A stretch of 64,000 nt of DNA from Streptomyces sp. AC555_RSS877 (GTDB lineage Bacteria > Actinomycetota > Actinomycetes > Streptomycetales > Streptomycetaceae): contig NZ_JAGMUK010000059.1 in assembly GCF_019049245.1 (NCBI RefSeq), forward strand, positions 14,808 to 78,807, read 5' to 3'. The notes beneath the pieces were generated by a model, which was given only the letters and a program-made list of their open reading frames with translations, was not told the DNA's origin and did no database searches. Below, one piece after another: positions 9,036-17,187 of this stretch. Every line of letters starts with the position of its first letter. Within the stretch, counting starts at the first letter, position 1. A program made the position numbers and the translations under genes.

Positions 9036-10249
9036 GCTCCACGCGCGTCCTCGTCCTCAACTCCGGTTCCTCGTCGGTGAAGTACCAGCTGCTCGACATG
9101 CGGGACAGCAGCCGGCTGGCCGTCGGGCTCGTCGAGCGCATCGGCGAGGAGACCTCCCGGCTGAAGCACACGCCGCTGACCACGGGCGTCTCCCGCGAGT
9201 GGACCGGGCCGATCGCCGACCACGAGGCCGCCCTGAAGGCCCTGGCGGAGGAGCTGTCGAAGGACGGGCTCGGGCTGGACTCGCCGGAGCTGGCCGCGAT
9301 CGGGCACCGGGTGGTGCACGGCGGGCAGTCCTTCACCGAGCCGACGATCATCGACAGCGCCGTACTCGCCGAGATCGAGCGGCTGATCCCGGTCGCCCCG
9401 CTGCACAACCCGGCGAACCTGACCGGCATCCTCACCGCGCAGGCGCTGCGCCCCGACCTCCCCCAGGTCGCCGTCTTCGACACCGCCTTCCACACCACGA
9501 TGCCGGAGTCGGCCGCCCGCTACGCGATCGACGTGAAGACCGCCGACGAACACCGCATCCGGCGCTACGGCTTCCACGGGACCTCGCACGCGTACGTCTC
9601 CCGGGCGACGGCGAAGCTGCTGGGCAAGGACCCTTCGGACGTCAACGTGATCGTGCTGCACCTGGGCAACGGGGCGTCCGCCTCGGCGGTCAGGGGCGGC
9701 CGGTGCGTGGACACCTCCATGGGGCTGACGCCTTTGGAGGGGCTCGTGATGGGTACGCGCTCCGGAGACATGGACCCGGCCGTCATCTTCCATTTGATGC
9801 GCGTTGGCAAAATGTCCACGGACGAGATCGACACTCTTCTCAACAAGAAGAGCGGATTGACCGGTCTGTGCGGGGACAACGACATGCGGGAGATCCGCCG
9901 CAGGGTCGACGCGGGTGACGAACAGGCCCAGCTGGCCTTCGACATCTACATTCACCGCTTGAAGAAGTACATCGGCGCCTATTACGCGGTGCTCGGCCGG
10001 GTGGACGCGATCGCGTTCACGGCCGGGGTCGGCGAGAACGCGGCACCGGTGCGGGAGGCCGCCGTGGCGGGCCTGGAGGAGCTGGGCCTGATGGTGGACG
10101 GCGAGCTGAACGCGATACGCGGTGACGAGCCGCGACTGGTCTCGCCCGCCCACGCGCGCGTGGCGGTCGCCGTGGTGCCGACCGACGAAGAACTGGAAAT
10201 CGCCACTCAGACTTATGCACTCGTTGCACTGGTCGAAAAGAACAACTGA
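9032..10249 (+). CDS. ackA: Acetate kinase
   Basis: 405 aa ASKHA-fold kinase making ATP and acetate from acetyl phosphate, or the reverse. Motifs include LNSGSSSVKYQ near the N-terminus, GHRVVHGG, FDTAFH, YGFHGTSH, VLHLGNGAS, DTSMGLTPLEG and TAGVGENA. The start GTG 9032 overlaps the pta stop (GTGA), fixing the start. It forms the acetate overflow and assimilation pair with pta, next to pyk and pfkA. Confidence 0.95.
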   Translation: MSSTRVLVLNSGSSSVKYQLLDMRDSSRLAVGLVERIGEETSRLKHTPLTTGVSREWTGPIADHEAALKALAEELSKDGLGLDSPELAAIGHRVVHGGQSFTEPTIIDSAVLAEIERLIPVAPLHNPANLTGILTAQALRPDLPQVAVFDTAFHTTMPESAARYAIDVKTADEHRIRRYGFHGTSHAYVSRATAKLLGKDPSDVNVIVLHLGNGASASAVRGGRCVDTSMGLTPLEGLVMGTRSGDMDPAVIFHLMRVGKMSTDEIDTLLNKKSGLTGLCGDNDMREIRRRVDAGDEQAQLAFDIYIHRLKKYIGAYYAVLGRVDAIAFTAGVGENAAPVREAAVAGLEELGLMVDGELNAIRGDEPRLVSPAHARVAVAVVPTDEELEIATQTYALVALVEKNN

Positions 10250-10281
10250 GCGCCCGCCCGCCCATTTGTATCTTCCGCCAG

Positions 10282-10295
10282 ACGGAATATTCCGT
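10282..10295. promoter_or_regulatory. 14-bp palindrome upstream of pyk
   Basis: ACGGAATATTCCGT is a perfect palindrome 27 bp before the pyk start. TTCCG at 10273-10277 precedes it, so TTCCG and CGGAA half-sites alternate. It lies in the 73-bp ackA-pyk gap, in a position suited to an operator for pyk. Confidence 0.45.
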
Positions 10296-10322
10296 AGCGA
10301 AACAAACCGATAGGATCGCCCC

Positions 10323-11753
10323 ATGCGCCGTTCGAAAATCGTCTGTACTCTCGGCCCCGCGGTCGACTCCCACGAGCAGTTGGTGTCGCTGATCGAGGCC
10401 GGCATGAATGTGGCCCGCTTCAACTTCAGCCACGGCACCCACGCCGAGCACCAGGGGCGGTACGACCGCGTCCGCGCCGCCTCCAAGGAGACCGGCCGCC
10501 CCATCGGCGTCCTCGCCGACCTGCAGGGCCCGAAGATCCGCCTGGAGACCTTCGCCGAAGGCCCGGTCGAGCTGGAGCGTGGTGACGAGTTCGTCATCAC
10601 CACCGAGGACGTGCCCGGCGACAAGCAGATCTGCGGCACGACCTACAAGGGCCTGCCCGCCGACGTGACCAAGGGCGACCAGATCCTCATCAACGACGGC
10701 AACGTCGAGCTGAAGGTCACCGCGGTCGAAGGCCACCAGGTGAAGACGATCGTCATCGAGGGCGGTGTCGTCTCCGACCACAAGGGCATCAACCTGCCCG
10801 GCGCGGCCGTGAACGTCCCGGCACTGTCCGAGAAGGACGTCGAGGACCTGCGCTTCGCGCTGCGCATGGGCTGCGACATGGTCGCGCTGTCCTTCGTGCG
10901 GGACGCCAAGGACGTCGCGGACGTCCACAAGGTGATGGACGAGGAGGGCCGCCGGGTCCCCGTCATCGCCAAGGTGGAGAAGCCGCAGGCGGTGGAGAAC
11001 ATGGAGGACGTCGTCGCGGCGTTCGACGCCGTGATGGTGGCCCGTGGCGACCTGGCCGTCGAGTACCCGCTCGAGAAGGTCCCCATGGTGCAGAAGCGCC
11101 TCATCGAGCTGTGCCGGCGCAACGCCAAGCCGGTGATCGTGGCGACCCAGATGATGGAGTCGATGATCACCAACTCCCGCCCCACCCGCGCCGAGGCCTC
11201 CGACGTCGCCAACGCGATCCTGGACGGCGCGGACGCGGTCATGCTGTCGGCGGAGTCGAGCGTGGGCGCGTACCCGATCGAGACGGTCAAGACGATGTCG
11301 AAGATCGTCACCGCGGCCGAGCAGGAGCTCATGTCCAAGGGCCTGCAGCCGCTCGTCCCGGGCAAGAAGCCGCGCACCCAGGGTGGTTCGGTCGCCCGCG
11401 CCGCCTGCGAGATCGCCGACTTCCTCGGTGGCCGGGGCCTGGTGGCCTTCACCCAGTCCGGCGACACCGCCCGCCGCCTCTCGCGCTACCGCGCGGTCCA
11501 GCCGATCATCGCCTTCACCACCGACGAGAGCACCCGCAACCAGCTCACACTCAGCTGGGGCGTCGAGTCGCACGTCGTGCCGTTCGTGAACAGCACCGAC
11601 GAGATGGTCGACCTGGTCGACCAGGAGATCACCAAGACCAAGCGCTTCAACCCGGGCGACATCTGCATCATCACCGCGGGCTCGCCCCCCGGCGTCGCCG
11701 GCACGACCAACATGCTGCGGGTGCATCACCTGAGCGAGGGCGCCCGCGACTGA
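10323..11753 (+). CDS. pyk: Pyruvate kinase
   Basis: 476 aa, converting phosphoenolpyruvate and ADP to pyruvate and ATP. It carries SKIVCTLGP at the N-terminus, NVARFNFSHG, the active-site MVARGDLAVEYP, TQMMESM and a C-terminal regulatory domain. Lys occupies the position of the potassium-sensing Glu (LQGPKIR rather than KGPEIR), which in this family marks K+-independent enzymes. The start is ATG 10323, after AGGAT. This context corresponds to pyk2 of S. coelicolor as recalled; a second paralogue is expected elsewhere. Confidence 0.94.
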   Translation: MRRSKIVCTLGPAVDSHEQLVSLIEAGMNVARFNFSHGTHAEHQGRYDRVRAASKETGRPIGVLADLQGPKIRLETFAEGPVELERGDEFVITTEDVPGDKQICGTTYKGLPADVTKGDQILINDGNVELKVTAVEGHQVKTIVIEGGVVSDHKGINLPGAAVNVPALSEKDVEDLRFALRMGCDMVALSFVRDAKDVADVHKVMDEEGRRVPVIAKVEKPQAVENMEDVVAAFDAVMVARGDLAVEYPLEKVPMVQKRLIELCRRNAKPVIVATQMMESMITNSRPTRAEASDVANAILDGADAVMLSAESSVGAYPIETVKTMSKIVTAAEQELMSKGLQPLVPGKKPRTQGGSVARAACEIADFLGGRGLVAFTQSGDTARRLSRYRAVQPIIAFTTDESTRNQLTLSWGVESHVVPFVNSTDEMVDLVDQEITKTKRFNPGDICIITAGSPPGVAGTTNMLRVHHLSEGARD

Positions 11754-11803
11754 CGCTCCTCACGAGGGCCTTGCGGCCCGGCCCGTGAAGGGCCTTGAAC
11801 GGC

Positions 11804-11841
11804 GCTGAGGGCGCCCCCTGTGACCAGGGGGCGCCCTCAGC
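11804..11841. terminator. Bidirectional terminator between pyk and the 11.9-kb gene
   Basis: CTGAGGGCGCCCCC (11805-11818) pairs perfectly with GGGGGCGCCCTCAG (11827-11840), with one more G-C pair outside and an 8-nt loop. It sits between convergent genes. Confidence 0.8.
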
Positions 11842-11875
11842 TGTGTGCGGCTCCCGGAAGGGCTTGTGGGGGCTC

Positions 11876-13222
11876 CTACTCGGTCACGTACTGCTGCATC
11901 CCGGGGACGTGCAGGGTTCCGCCGAACTGGGCGGCCTGCGTGATCTTCACCTTGGTGAAGTAGATCAGCGGGATGTTCAGCGGCGGCGGGTGCTCCGGGT
12001 CGAACGTGACCGGGATCAGCCCGAGCAGGTTGCCGGAGATGCTCTCGGTGTACATCACCGTGTCGCCGTCGGTGATCGTGGAGGTCGTGCCCTTGCCCGC
12101 CTGCACGTGGTAGGTCTTGCCGTGCTCCTTGACCAGTTGGTGCAGGTCGCCGATGTCGGTGCCGCCGGATATGACGTACTTGAGGACCTTCTTGGTCTTG
12201 CCGCCGGCCGTCTTCACCTCGACGATGCCCTGATAGTCCGCGCCCTTCAGGGTCAGCGAACTGGCCTCCAGGTACCAGGGGTTGTCCGCCACCAGCACCT
12301 TGTTGTCGACGTCGCCCACGGCGTCGGTGGCGACCGGGCAGTCCTCGGGGTCCGTCGTGGAGCTCGCGGAGGGGCTGGGCGTGGCCGTGGCGTCCGCGGC
12401 GTCCTCGGCCGCGTCTTCCACCGCCTTCGTGGTGTCCTCGGCCGCCTTCGACGCCGCGTCGGTCGTGTCCTTCACGGTGTCGTCGACCGTGCCGGTGACC
12501 TTCTCGGTCGTGTCCTTGACCGCGTCGGAGGTGTCCTTGGCGGCGCCTTCCGTCTCCGTGCTCTCCGGGCTCTCCGTGGCGGACGGGGACGCGGTCGGTG
12601 TCGGGCTCGCGTCCTCCGCCGCCTTACCGCCCGTGAAGATGCCGGTGATCGCGTCGCCGATGTCCTCGAGCAGGTTGCCGCCGTCACTCGCGGACGGCGA
12701 GGGGCTCGCCGTGGCGGTGTCGTCCGAGGAGTTGCTCTCCTTGCTCGGCGAGGCCGAGGGGGACGGGGTGGGATCGGCCTTGTCGTCGGAACCTGAATCC
12801 GGCGAAGAGGGGTCACCTGAACCCGAGTTGCCCGAACCCGCGTCGGAGTCCGAGGAGGACGTCGCCGAGGGGCTCGGCTCCGCCGCGTCGTCCTTGTCGT
12901 CGTCCGCCGAGGCGTCGTCGCTCGTCGAGGCCGACGGGGACGGCGTGGGCGACGCGGACGCGCCCTCCAGGGCCGCCAGGCAGTCCTTGTACTCGTCGGC
13001 CTTCAGGCTGTTGGAGGCCGGCTGCTCGTCGGCGAGGGCGAGCGTCGGCGTGAACCCGATGCCCATCAGGACCGCCGTCGGCATCGCCGCCATGGCTATC
13101 GCCTTGCCGGCCGGCATGTGGAACCTGGTGAACAGCGGCTTCTTGGGCGCCGCGTGACGAGGGCCCGTTCTCGCCTGCGCCGGAATCACGGGGCTCTCGC
13201 CACGGATCTCATCAGCCGACAC
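11876..13222 (-). CDS. Secreted or anchored protein with mucin-like acidic Ser/Pro linker
   Basis: 448 aa from GTG 13222. A cytoplasmic-looking N-region (1-38) precedes one hydrophobic segment (about 40-64) ending LALADEQ, probably a signal peptide or anchor. Residues 88-300 are low complexity: SPTPSPSAS-type repeats, acidic stretches, and a helical Asp/Lys/Thr section (about 228-280). A folded C-terminal domain (about 305-448) contains the only clear beta-rich sequence. Cys81 and Cys295 flank the linker. It is the third gene of an operon and overlaps the preceding gene by 11 bp. No known enzymatic motif is seen. Confidence 0.78.
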   Translation of the reverse strand: MSADEIRGESPVIPAQARTGPRHAAPKKPLFTRFHMPAGKAIAMAAMPTAVLMGIGFTPTLALADEQPASNSLKADEYKDCLAALEGASASPTPSPSASTSDDASADDDKDDAAEPSPSATSSSDSDAGSGNSGSGDPSSPDSGSDDKADPTPSPSASPSKESNSSDDTATASPSPSASDGGNLLEDIGDAITGIFTGGKAAEDASPTPTASPSATESPESTETEGAAKDTSDAVKDTTEKVTGTVDDTVKDTTDAASKAAEDTTKAVEDAAEDAADATATPSPSASSTTDPEDCPVATDAVGDVDNKVLVADNPWYLEASSLTLKGADYQGIVEVKTAGGKTKKVLKYVISGGTDIGDLHQLVKEHGKTYHVQAGKGTTSTITDGDTVMYTESISGNLLGLIPVTFDPEHPPPLNIPLIYFTKVKITQAAQFGGTLHVPGMQQYVTE

Positions 13223-13808
13223 GGTACCCCCCGTTGGATTCCTCGGCCCAGGCGCCTTCGGGCGTCCGGTCCGCCGGTCCGCCGGTCGCGGGGTCCTGCG
13301 CGTGGTACGGCGCACCCGGCTCACCGAGGGCACCCTCGGAAGCGGGCTCCACGGCACCCTCGTCGGAGGGGCCCTTCTCCGCCTCGAGCGGTCCGGCGCC
13401 CGCCTCCTGCGCCTTGCCCGGCACCCACGACACGGCGAGCGCGCCGCCGAGCATCGAGAGCAGGAAGCCGACGACGAAGCCGCCTATGTTGGAGACCACG
13501 AGCGACACCAGGGCCAGGACGATCGCCGCGACACCGGCGAAGATGCGCGTGGCGTGCTGGAACCACATCGTCAGGCCGAGGGTCACCAGCAGTACGCCGA
13601 TGATGAGGGAGCCGGCACCCGCCGTGGTCGCCATGGCGAGCGACATGTTGCCCAACTTGAAGGTCGCGTACGGGAAGTAGGCGATCGGCACCCCGCCGAG
13701 CAGGGTGAAGAGGCCTGCCCAGAACGGCCGGGTGCCCCGCCAGTCACGGAATCGCAGACGCAACCGGGTGAACCTCCCGGCGCTCTGGACCGGAGTCTCG
13801 GCACTCAT
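13212..13808 (-). CDS. DUF6114-like integral membrane protein
   Basis: 198 aa. An N-terminal FRDWRGTRPFWAGLFTLLGG begins a set of about four hydrophobic segments (residues about 30-140, for example IIGVLLVTLGLTMWF and FVVGFLLSMLGGALAV). A soluble, Glu/Gly/Pro-rich tail of about 55 residues follows. The start is ATG 13808, with GGGAG upstream. It lies between a DUF6230-like gene and the mucin-like secreted protein gene. These families recur together in Streptomyces, as I recall, but their role is unknown. Confidence 0.75.
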   Translation of the reverse strand: MSAETPVQSAGRFTRLRLRFRDWRGTRPFWAGLFTLLGGVPIAYFPYATFKLGNMSLAMATTAGAGSLIIGVLLVTLGLTMWFQHATRIFAGVAAIVLALVSLVVSNIGGFVVGFLLSMLGGALAVSWVPGKAQEAGAGPLEAEKGPSDEGAVEPASEGALGEPGAPYHAQDPATGGPADRTPEGAWAEESNGGYRVG

Positions 13809-13999
13809 GGAAAACAGCTCCCTGGGTCCGGTTGAAGTACGTACCGGCTCGGCCGTAGGCATGGAGAAGCCGGAAGTCTGGGTATGTGCACATGCCCGGC
13901 GCGAGGCGTCGAGCTGGACGTGCGGGGCGGAGAAGCGGCGAACTCCCCCGCCCCCATGGGCAGCTCAGCTGTCCAAGGACGCCCCTGCGGCGTGAGCCG

Positions 14000-14650
14000 T
14001 CAGAAACACTCCATCTTGGCGTCGGTGCCGAGACGCATCTTCAGGCCACTGAGCTTGAAGGTGCCGGCGGTGGTCGCCCACGCCGTCTGCTCGACCTTCG
14101 TGAGGTCGGCCGACTCCGCCTGCTGGGCGAAACCGCCCGGCAGGGACTTGCCGTCCTGCTTCACCGGAGCGTTCCTGGTCTTGTCCAGGTCCTGCACCGC
14201 AACACCGATGTCGATGTTCTTGAACGTCGCGTCGGCGTCGAGCTGAGCGACGTCGATGTAGAGGTTCTCGGCCTCGACCTTGTGCTTCGCGTCCGGGCCG
14301 GCGTCGAGACGGAGGTAGATCGTCTTCCCTATGAGGGGAATCTCCGTCTTGACGGACTGGCACATGTCCGTGATCTGAGCGGTCTTGAACGACGAGATCG
14401 CGACGGGACGAACCGTCTTGGTCTTGCCGTCGGTCGACGTGTAACCGGTGTCGACACCGCCGTACTGGGCAAAGCCCTGGCCCTCGAGATGCCCGGCCGA
14501 CACCTTGAACTCCTGGCCCGACACGCTGAACGACGCGGCCAGCGCACCCTGCGCCAGCCCGACACCCACAGCCGCGGCCGCGGCAACGCTGGGCACCATC
14601 ACCACAGCGAACCGCTTCCATCTGGTCCCGCCACGCACCTGGGACTCCAT
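14000..14650 (-). CDS. DUF6230-like secreted protein, once labelled cholesterol esterase
   Basis: 216 aa, start ATG 14650 with a strong AAGGAGG. A signal-like helix occupies about 14-35 (VMVPSVAAAAAVGVGLAQGA), followed by a beta-rich domain with repeated strand patterns (FSVSGQEFKVSAGHLEG, then AENLYIDVAQLDADATFKNI). I see no lipase GxSxG triad, so the old cholesterol-esterase label is not supported. It is the first gene of a three-gene operon with a DUF6114 membrane protein and a mucin-like protein; the set may form a surface complex. Confidence 0.75.
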   Translation of the reverse strand: MESQVRGGTRWKRFAVVMVPSVAAAAAVGVGLAQGALAASFSVSGQEFKVSAGHLEGQGFAQYGGVDTGYTSTDGKTKTVRPVAISSFKTAQITDMCQSVKTEIPLIGKTIYLRLDAGPDAKHKVEAENLYIDVAQLDADATFKNIDIGVAVQDLDKTRNAPVKQDGKSLPGGFAQQAESADLTKVEQTAWATTAGTFKLSGLKMRLGTDAKMECF

Positions 14651-15030
14651 ATTTCCTCCTTCTCGGACGTACATCTCCTGGCCCTGACTGCTCCTGTCGA
14701 AGCGACGGCTCAGCCGGGCAGGGATGGGAGAAGTGCTACGTCCTCGGGAAGGGGAGCGCCCGCGCTCGGAGGCGCGAACCGCACCCGAATCACCGGCGAT
14801 CACCCCCGAGCGACAACCACTGGTCGCGCCTGACACGCATCACGCACAACCTTGCTGGACAGGCTTCGCCGAAGGCGAAGACCCCCCTGCCCAAGGGCCG
14901 ACGTCACTGCCGTCGACCCTGCTCGGTGGGGACCCAGGGATTCCCGTTCGCCCAACCGGCTGTCGGGGTACGGGAAGGGACCGAGCGTGGCCGATCGTGG
15001 TGCATTCTCGCCGCCGACACAAGGGGGTTC
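14651..15030. other. 380-bp leader or intergenic stretch without a gene
   Basis: No coding signal is convincing here. A small hairpin, CTTCGCC-gaa-GGCGAAG (14864-14880), is the only structure noted. It would lie in the 5' leader of the DUF6230 operon if transcription starts near the repeats at 15031. Confidence 0.5.
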
Positions 15031-15175
15031 GTTACTCGCTAGTAACGGGCGGATAACCGAACAACGACCCGCTGGTCTCGGCCGACAACGCTCGGTGTCA
15101 GACGGGTGTTGGACAAAAATATTGATCGTTGGACAGATTCCGACAGATCAACGCCTCTGACTTACTCCAAGTAAC
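15031..15175. promoter_or_regulatory. Cluster of operator-like repeats upstream of the DUF6230 operon
   Basis: GTTACT-cgct-AGTAAC (15031-15046) is a perfect inverted repeat. A second version, TTACT-cca-AGTAA, lies at 15162-15174. Between them GTTGGACA is directly repeated at 15108 and 15128, exactly 20 bp apart, and TTGATC/GATCAA (15122-15127 and 15146-15151) form another inverted pair. The area is AT-richer than its surroundings, as expected for a regulated promoter. Confidence 0.55.
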
Positions 15176-15176
15176 A

Positions 15177-15214
15177 GCGGCCGCGATTACCAAGATTTGG
15201 TAAAGCGCGGCCGC
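15177..15214 (-). terminator. Nested hairpin downstream of the thioredoxin-TPR gene
   Basis: GCGGCCGCG (15177-15185) pairs with CGCGGCCGC (15206-15214). Inside it TTACCAA (15187-15193) pairs with TTGGTAA (15197-15203). It lies 86 bp past the stop of the leftward thioredoxin-like gene. The AT-rich inner stem could also be a protein site. Confidence 0.5.
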
Positions 15215-15299
15215 AGTGGCCCCTTGTTGGCCAATCTTTCACTCGGGCATCACATGCCTCGGCGTTTAGGGACTGGTCAGAACCGGCCCCGCGCCCCGG

Positions 15300-16286
15300 T
15301 CAGAAGAGGGCGCGCGCCAGCGCCCTGCGCGCCGCCGCCACTCGCGGATCATCGCCGCCGACCACCTCGAACAACTCCAGCAGCCGAAGCCGTACGGCGT
15401 CCCGGTCGTCGCCCGCGGTGCGCTGCACGGTCTCGATGAGCCGCCCGAACGCGTCCTCCACGTGTCCGCCCACCAGATCCAGGTCGGCGGCGGCGATCTG
15501 CGCCTCGGCGTCGGTGGGCCTGTCGGCGGCGTCCTTGCGCACCTGCTGCGGGTCGAGCCCCTGCACGCGGTGGAGCAACTCGGCCTGGGCGAGGCCGAGT
15601 TTGGCCTCGCTGTTGCCGGGGTCGTCGCTCAGTACGTTCTTGTACGCCTGGACCGCACCGCCGAAGTCCCCCGCGTCCAGGGCGCGCACGGCGGCTTCGA
15701 GGAGCGTGTCGTACGGCCCCTCGGGCATCGCGGGAGCGGTCTGGACGGCACCGCCCGCCTCGGCGTCGGGGTCGACGGCCAGACCGGTGAGGCCGAAGCG
15801 CTGCTCGGCCACCTCCACCAGCTGGTCCAGGGTCTGCCGGATCTGCGGCTCGCCGGCGGCCCCCTGGAAGAGCGGCAGGGCCTGACCTGCGACCACCGCG
15901 AAGACGGCCGGGATCCCCTGGATCCCGAACTGCTGCATCAGCATCTGGTTGGCGTCGACGTCGATCTTGGCGAGGACGAAGCGTCCGTTGTACTCGACGG
16001 CCAGCCGCTCCAGGACGGGGCTCAGCTGCTTGCAGGGCTGGCACCACTCGGCCCAGAAGTCGAGGACGACGGGCACTTCGGCGGACCGCTGCAGGACGTC
16101 CTGCTCGAACCCTGCTTCATCGACGTCGATGACGAGATCGGCCGGGGAGACGGCACCGGCAAGGGCGCCACCGCCCTGCCGGGCGGCTTCGGCGCGAGCC
16201 TGCTCCGCCTTCGCCTTGGCCTCCTGGGCCGCCTTCACCGCGGCGAGGTCGACGACTCCGCTCATGGACATGTTCCGTGGCTGCAT
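15300..16286 (-). CDS. Thioredoxin-domain protein with TPR tail (YbbN/CnoX-like)
   Basis: 328 aa. A helical Ala/Glu/Lys N-terminus precedes a thioredoxin domain (about 50-160) with a complete redox motif WCQPCK (Cys82, Cys85) and cis-Pro in GIQGIPAVF. A helical tetratricopeptide-like C-terminal half follows (about 190-320). E. coli CnoX/YbbN, a chaperone-redoxin, has the same layout; here both cysteines are kept, so disulfide exchange is plausible. The start is ATG 16286 with GGGGGAGG upstream. It is transcribed divergently from the TetR gene. Confidence 0.85.
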   Translation of the reverse strand: MQPRNMSMSGVVDLAAVKAAQEAKAKAEQARAEAARQGGGALAGAVSPADLVIDVDEAGFEQDVLQRSAEVPVVLDFWAEWCQPCKQLSPVLERLAVEYNGRFVLAKIDVDANQMLMQQFGIQGIPAVFAVVAGQALPLFQGAAGEPQIRQTLDQLVEVAEQRFGLTGLAVDPDAEAGGAVQTAPAMPEGPYDTLLEAAVRALDAGDFGGAVQAYKNVLSDDPGNSEAKLGLAQAELLHRVQGLDPQQVRKDAADRPTDAEAQIAAADLDLVGGHVEDAFGRLIETVQRTAGDDRDAVRLRLLELFEVVGGDDPRVAAARRALARALF

Positions 16287-16422
16287 GCGTACATCCTCCC
16301 CCGTTCCCGCGCCCATGTGAAAAGCGTTGTGAAAGCCGGTCGTGCCCTCGGGTGTTCGGCGCCGGGTCCCCACCCCGCGCCGTGCGTGTGTGCGTCACTC
16401 GCGTACGTCCGTCGCGGGCTTT

Positions 16423-16439
16423 CGCTACGAGTCGTAGCG
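16423..16439. promoter_or_regulatory. 17-bp palindrome in the trx-like/tetR divergent gap
   Basis: CGCTACGA and TCGTAGCG are perfect inverted arms around a single central G. The site lies between the divergent starts at 16286 and 16525 and may be an operator for the TetR-family product or another regulator. Confidence 0.45.
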
Positions 16440-16524
16440 TAATGGCACCGAGTGCCCAACGAACAGTGAAGTCCGGTGATCTCCCTCACGGGTGACCAGG
16501 AAAACGGCCGGTTATCGTCGTGAG

Positions 16525-17142
16525 ATGCAGAGCCGCACCCCCGCCAGCCGTACCGGGCGTCCGCGCAGCGCCGCCGCGGACACCGCGATCCTGGCCGCGA
16601 CGCGGGCGGCGCTGGTCGAGCTGGGCTGGTCGAAACTCACCCTGGGTGACGTGGCGACCAGGGCCGGGGTGGCCAAGACGACCCTCTACCGCCGCTGGGC
16701 AGGCAAGAACGAACTCGTCGTCGACGCGGTGGCCGAACTCTTCGACGAACTGGAACTCCCCGACCGCGGCACCCTCGCCGCCGACATCGAGGGCGTGGTC
16801 CTCCAGTTCGCGGCGATCCTGGCCCGCCCCGAGGCGAAGAGCGGCCTGATGGCGGTGGTCGCCGAGTCGGTACGGGACGACGCGCTGCGCGAACGCATCC
16901 GGGCGTCGATCGTGGAGCGCCAGAAGCGGTTGGTCCTGGAGGGCCGGTCACGGGCGCAGGCGCGCGGCGAGCTCCCCCCTGAGGCGAGCCCGGAGGAAGC
17001 CGCCCGCACGGTGGACCTGATCTTCGACATCGTCGCGGGTGCGGTGGTCCACCGCACCCTGGTGAGCTCGGAGCCGGCGGACGAGGAGTGGGTGCGCGGC
17101 TTCACCAGGGTGCTGCTGCTGGGCCTGGCCGGGGCGGCGTAG
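16525..17142 (+). CDS. TetR-family transcriptional regulator
   Basis: 205 aa from ATG 16525. The N-terminal HTH is clear: AATRAALVELGWSKLTLGDV, then ATRAGVAKTTLYRRWAGKNEL. The C-terminal ligand domain resembles TetR_C regulators with a C-terminal LLLGLAG. A start at GTG 16492 is possible, but TATCGT sits 7 bp before ATG 16525 with no Shine-Dalgarno, suggesting a leaderless message. It converges on icmA; the 24-bp palindrome at the icmA start is a candidate target. Confidence 0.82.
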   Translation: MQSRTPASRTGRPRSAAADTAILAATRAALVELGWSKLTLGDVATRAGVAKTTLYRRWAGKNELVVDAVAELFDELELPDRGTLAADIEGVVLQFAAILARPEAKSGLMAVVAESVRDDALRERIRASIVERQKRLVLEGRSRAQARGELPPEASPEEAARTVDLIFDIVAGAVVHRTLVSSEPADEEWVRGFTRVLLLGLAGAA

Positions 17143-17187
17143 CGGTCAGAGTCCGGGGGGTTCCGTGTACGCCCTGCGGCGTAGCGG

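Noticed and set aside
6806..10249. 1147-codon plus-strand frame running into ackA
   Set aside because: The first 740 codons are an Arg/Pro/Gly-rich shadow of pta. The real ackA start is GTG 9032, overlapping the pta stop.
14000..14650. Annotation as cholesterol esterase
   Set aside because: No GxSxG nucleophile motif or lipase fold signature is visible; only the DUF6230-like pattern is.
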